Shown piece by piece: positions 16,276-18,694 of a stretch of DNA of 18,694 bases. The position numbers and the translations under genes were made by a program. The DNA lies in contig JACMMB010000327.1 of assembly GCA_014379305.1 (NCBI GenBank), positions 1 to 18,694 of the forward strand, in the 5' to 3' direction. The DNA comes from Akkermansiaceae bacterium (GTDB lineage: Bacteria; Verrucomicrobiota; Verrucomicrobiia; Verrucomicrobiales; Akkermansiaceae). The notes under the pieces were generated by a model. The model did not search any database, was not told where the DNA came from, and saw nothing but the letters and a program-made list of their open reading frames with translations. Every line of letters starts with the position of its first letter. Position 1 is the stretch's first letter.

Positions 16276-16334
16276 TCGGGCAAGCTGGCATTTGAGCGGG
16301 AAGCGGCTTGCCGCCGGGAAAGGATTCGGGCAAG
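16276..16334. promoter_or_regulatory. Repeated TCGGGCAAG motif in a divergent promoter region
   Basis: TCGGGCAAG occurs at 16276-16284 and again at 16326-16334, exactly 50 nt apart. An inverted core CTTGCC lies between them at 16307-16312. The three sites fall in the 99 nt between two divergent genes, which is where a shared operator would be expected. No protein is known to me for this motif, and chance cannot be excluded. Confidence 0.3.
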
Positions 16335-16346
16335 TCTGAATCCCGC

Positions 16347-17075
16347 ATGAGCGAGCTGTTTGAAGAACTGGATTTTCGCGAAACGCCTTTGGGCGATTTG
16401 ATCTTGCAGCGGCGCAAGGTTTTGCAGTTGGAGGGTCTGGATGTTTTTGAGGTGAAGCTTGGAAACGCGTATTTAATGTCGAGCTTGTTTCACGAGGTGG
16501 AGGAGGCCTTGTCGCGACTGGGTCTGGCGGCGCTAGAGGGGGGTGAATGGGATGTGGTGGTGGGTGGATTGGGCTTGGGATACACGGCGGTGGCGGCGCT
16601 GGAACATGATGCCGTCAGGTCGCTGGTGGTGGTTGAGGCGCTGGAGGGAGTGATTGAATGGCATCAGAAGGGCTTGGTTCCGCTGGGGAAAACTCTGACC
16701 GGAGACAGGCGCTGCCGCTTGGTGCATAGGGATTTTTTCGCGTTGGCGGCGGACCCGGCTGTGGGTTTTGATCCGGAGAGTCCGGGGCGGAAATTTGATG
16801 CGGTGTTGTTGGATATCGATCACTCGCCCAGCAATTTGCTGCACGCGGACAACGCGGCTTTCTACAGCCGGGAGGGTCTGGAAAAGCTGGCGGAGCAGTT
16901 GCATCCGGGCGGCGTCTTCGCGCTCTGGTCGGATGATGCGCCTGATGAAAACTTCCTTGCGGAGCTGAGGAGCGTTTTTGCGACGGCGCGGGCGGAGGTG
17001 GTGCGTTTTCCAAATCCCTTGCTGGGGAATGAATCGGCGAGCACGGTTTATGTGGCGGGAAAAGCGAAGTCCTAA
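16347..17075 (+). CDS. Spermidine synthase-like Rossmann-fold (SAM-binding) protein
   Basis: A 242-residue cytoplasmic protein with the fold of spermidine synthase and other class I SAM-dependent enzymes. The nucleotide loop is VVGGLGLGYTAVAAL (71-85), the acidic ribose-contact residue is Glu97 in VVVEALEGVIEWH, and the active-site strand is DAVLLDIDHSPSNLL (151-165). GGVFALWSDDAPDENF closes the Rossmann sheet. True aminopropyltransferases carry a DxxDP-type segment at this strand, while here it is DIDHSP. The name 'spermidine synthase' is therefore likely to be transferred by fold, and polyamine synthesis is not shown. The ATG at 16347 is chosen over a TTG at 16308, which would put the start inside the divergent promoter region. 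An SRPBCC gene of opposite base skew follows after 119 nt. Confidence 0.8.
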   Translation: MSELFEELDFRETPLGDLILQRRKVLQLEGLDVFEVKLGNAYLMSSLFHEVEEALSRLGLAALEGGEWDVVVGGLGLGYTAVAALEHDAVRSLVVVEALEGVIEWHQKGLVPLGKTLTGDRRCRLVHRDFFALAADPAVGFDPESPGRKFDAVLLDIDHSPSNLLHADNAAFYSREGLEKLAEQLHPGGVFALWSDDAPDENFLAELRSVFATARAEVVRFPNPLLGNESASTVYVAGKAKS

Positions 17076-17123
17076 ACTCACAATCCAGCTTGGCGGCGCG
17101 AAAGGATCTTCATTCATTCAATT

Positions 17124-17189
17124 ATGTCCTCGCTGCACGATGCCATTCGTCGAATCATCGAACACAAAGTCGAATACCAACAAAAATAA
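17124..17189 (+). CDS. Possible 21-residue small ORF ahead of the SRPBCC gene
   Basis: ATG to TAA encodes MSSLHDAIRRIIEHKVEYQQK, a plausible amphipathic helix, ending 5 nt before the ATG of the next gene. It could be a leader peptide, the remnant of a truncated upstream gene, or chance. No clear ribosome binding site is present. It shares the C-rich, G-poor composition of the gene that follows, so it may have arrived with it. Confidence 0.25.
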   Translation: MSSLHDAIRRIIEHKVEYQQK

Positions 17190-17194
17190 AGACA

Positions 17195-17641
17195 ATGACA
17201 ACACACACCATCCGCCTCCACCGCGTCCTTCGCACGAAACAGGAAAAAGTCTATCGCGCCTTCATTGATCCCGCCGCCATGTGCAAATGGTTGCCGCCCA
17301 ATGGCTTTACCGCCACCATGCACCATATGGATGCCAAAGTAGGGGGTAGCTATAAGATGTCCTTCACCAACTTCACCACACAAACGACCATGTCCTTCGG
17401 TGGTGAATACCTGGAGATGATCCCCAACGAGAAGCTCCGCTACACGGACAAGTTTGACGATCCCGATCTCCCCGGTGTGATGAATGTGACTGTCCTTCTC
17501 AAAGCGGTCTCATGCGGCACTGAAGTAAATATCACCCAGGAAGGCGTGCCCGGCGTCATCCCATCCGAAGCATGCTACATGGGCTGGCAGGAATCCCTGA
17601 TTCTTTTGGCAAAACTCGTCGAAGCGGAGATTCCGGAGTAG
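17195..17641 (+). CDS. SRPBCC-family (AHSA1-like) ligand-binding protein
   Basis: A 148-residue protein with the START/AHSA1 helix-grip pattern: RVLRTKQEKVYRAFIDPAAM (10-29), KWLPPNGFTA (31-40), GGSYKMSFTNF (50-60), GEYLEMIPNEKLRYTDKF (70-87), and the C-terminal helix GWQESLILLAKLVE (130-143), which closes the cavity. The family binds small hydrophobic molecules or acts as Hsp90 co-factor; no specific ligand is evident. The ATG at 17195 fits the usual family start, and the longer frame from 17090 is untypical. Its coding strand is rich in C and poor in G, unlike the strongly G-rich genes on both sides, suggesting it was acquired or inverted recently. Confidence 0.85.
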   Translation: MTTHTIRLHRVLRTKQEKVYRAFIDPAAMCKWLPPNGFTATMHHMDAKVGGSYKMSFTNFTTQTTMSFGGEYLEMIPNEKLRYTDKFDDPDLPGVMNVTVLLKAVSCGTEVNITQEGVPGVIPSEACYMGWQESLILLAKLVEAEIPE

Positions 17642-17987
17642 CGCACAACGCCACTCTGGCATTCGGCAGCTAGCGGGCGGAGTGGGAGCAGGAGCGGGTT
17701 TGACGGACTGGCCGGCTGGAATTGATCGAAAAAGAATCGGGCTCCTCCTTGCATTTCCAGTAAAGGCTCGTGTTGGCCAAGTATGCCAACCATGGGAAAA
17801 TACTTAAGGCGGAGTTTCCGCCATGCTTTTGGGCATCTTTTGCCGCTAATCTCAGAAGAAGTCCGGGTTGCACAAAGTGGCGACTGAGAGGGTTCCAGGA
17901 AAGTTCGGATGGAACAATGTGGCGACGATGGGGAGTTATTGATTTTAGGTTGCCGGGGTGGGTGGGGTGGCTAAGACTTTTCCCACT
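17642..17987. other. Gene-free region with two short hairpins, upstream of fabV
   Basis: No credible gene is seen in 346 nt on either strand. Two perfect 6-bp hairpins are present, GTTGGC/GCCAAC (17772-17790, 7-nt loop) and GGCGGA/TCCGCC (17808-17822, 3-nt loop). The second is followed by ATGCTTTT and might be a weak terminator for the SRPBCC gene. The segment from about 17760 to 17930 could be an intergenic repeat or decayed element, but I recognise no transposase fragment. It should also contain the fabV promoter; none stood out. Confidence 0.4.
17808..17822 (+). terminator. Possible weak intrinsic terminator hairpin
   Basis: GGCGGA and TCCGCC form a perfect 6-bp GC-rich stem with a GTT loop, followed by CATG-free ATGCTTTTGGG, a short T-run set 4 nt from the stem. 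It lies 167 nt after the SRPBCC stop, which is far for a terminator. The stem could equally be part of a repeat. Confidence 0.25.
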
Positions 17988-18694
17988 ATGATTGTCGGGC
18001 CTAAAATTCGCGGATTTATTTGTACTACGGCGCATCCGGAGGGGTGTGCGAAGCATGTGGCGGAGCAGATTTCGGTGGTGCGGGGCCGGGGTATGATCGA
18101 GCGGGGACCGAAGAAGGTTTTGGTGATCGGTTCCTCTACGGGGTACGGGCTTTCCTCGCGGATTGCGGCGGCATTCGGGGCGGGAGCGGCGACGGTGGGG
18201 GTGTTTTTCGAAAGGCCGGGGGAGGAGACGAAGACGGGGACGGCGGGCTGGTATAATACGGTGGCGTTCGAGCGGGAAGCGCAGGAGGCGGGCCTGTATG
18301 CGCGGTCATTCAATGGCGACGCGTTTTCCGATGAGGTGAAGCATGAGGTGATTGAAGCGATCCGGGAGGATTTGGGGCAGGTGGATCTGGTGATTTACAG
18401 TCTGGCCTCGCCGCGGAGAACCCATCCGGTGACGGGGGAGGTTTACAAATCGGTGCTGAAGCCGATCGGGGAGGTGTATACGAACAAGACTTTGAATACG
18501 ATGACGGGTGCGGTGGAGGAGGTGGTGATCCAGGCGGCGGAGGGTGACGATGTCTCGCAGACGGTGGCGGTGATGGGCGGCGAGGATTGGGAGATGTGGG
18601 TGGATGCGTTGTTGAAGGCCGGGGTTTTGGCGGAGGGTGCGCGGACGGTGGCTTATTCATACATCGGGCCGGAGCTCACCTGGCCGATTTACAA
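17988..18694 (+). CDS. fabV: FabV-type trans-2-enoyl-ACP (CoA) reductase, 5' part, cut by window edge
   Basis: The first 235 codons of an enzyme of about 400 residues. FabV reduces trans-2-enoyl-ACP or -CoA with NADH in the last step of the fatty-acid elongation cycle, and in many bacteria confers triclosan tolerance. Signatures are GFICTTAHPEGCAKHV (9-24), the long-loop NAD site VLVIGSSTGYGLSSRIAAAFG (44-64), GVFFERP, GWYNTVAFE, SFNGDAFSD, LVIYSLASPRRTHPVTGEVY, VAVMGGEDWEMW and AYSYIGPELTWPIY. The last complete codon is Tyr235, which fits the first residue of the family's catalytic Tyr-x8-Lys motif; the Lys lies outside the window. The coding strand is strongly G-rich again. It has a long upstream gap and is probably the first gene of its unit. 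Confidence 0.95.
   Translation, partial: MIVGPKIRGFICTTAHPEGCAKHVAEQISVVRGRGMIERGPKKVLVIGSSTGYGLSSRIAAAFGAGAATVGVFFERPGEETKTGTAGWYNTVAFEREAQEAGLYARSFNGDAFSDEVKHEVIEAIREDLGQVDLVIYSLASPRRTHPVTGEVYKSVLKPIGEVYTNKTLNTMTGAVEEVVIQAAEGDDVSQTVAVMGGEDWEMWVDALLKAGVLAEGARTVAYSYIGPELTWPIY

Noticed and set aside
17670..18056. 128-codon open frame on the - strand over the gap before fabV
   Set aside because: It runs into the 5' end of fabV, has no recognisable motif and shows low-quality composition.
1..18694. CRISPR array, tRNA, rRNA or transposase
   Set aside because: No regularly spaced repeats, no tRNA-like T-arm with CCA or acceptor pairing, and no transposase or integrase motifs were found in either strand by eye.

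Overview
The window looks like chromosomal DNA from a member of the Verrucomicrobiota or a close PVC relative. The pointers are a PEP-CTERM surface protein, a type IV-pilin-like protein carrying only the N-terminal signature, HEAT/TPR secreted proteins, a FabV-type enoyl reductase, few clear Shine-Dalgarno sequences, and frequent ATGA overlaps. This placement comes from gene content and family memory, not from a search. Every gene except one runs on the + strand.

Region 1 (1-4113) is a tight + strand run. It starts with the last codons of a glyoxalase-like gene, followed by an HtrA-type protease with an intact His/Asp/Ser triad. Next is a second trypsin-fold protein that has lost the His and Ser and carries its PDZ domain inside the protease fold. 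Then come a sigma-54 enhancer-binding regulator whose receiver lacks the phosphoacceptor Asp, and uracil phosphoribosyltransferase (upp), 1 nt behind the regulator. A gene-free stretch of about 318 nt with several inverted and direct repeats follows.

Region 2 (4432-7038) is one large exported protein with a HEAT-like N-terminus and C-terminal TPRs.

Region 3 (7055-15719) is the most interesting part. A well-preserved cobalamin (B12) riboswitch sits ahead of a PEP-CTERM surface protein, a second exported surface protein of a conserved family, and a translationally coupled pseudopilin-like protein. A complete RND tripartite efflux system follows after only 33 nt: an outer-membrane factor lipoprotein, a membrane fusion lipoprotein and an AcrB-like pump. 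The first three genes look like a B12-repressed cell-surface unit, plausibly for corrinoid capture. Whether the RND genes share the transcript is open.

Region 4 (15738-18694) holds a bacterial PH-domain membrane protein (the only - strand gene), diverging from a spermidine-synthase-like gene across a region with a repeated TCGGGCAAG motif. After these come a very small possible ORF, an SRPBCC/AHSA1 gene whose base skew is opposite to its neighbours, about 346 nt without a gene, and the 5' part of fabV, cut by the window edge at the expected catalytic tyrosine.

No tRNA, rRNA, CRISPR array, integrase or intact insertion sequence was seen.
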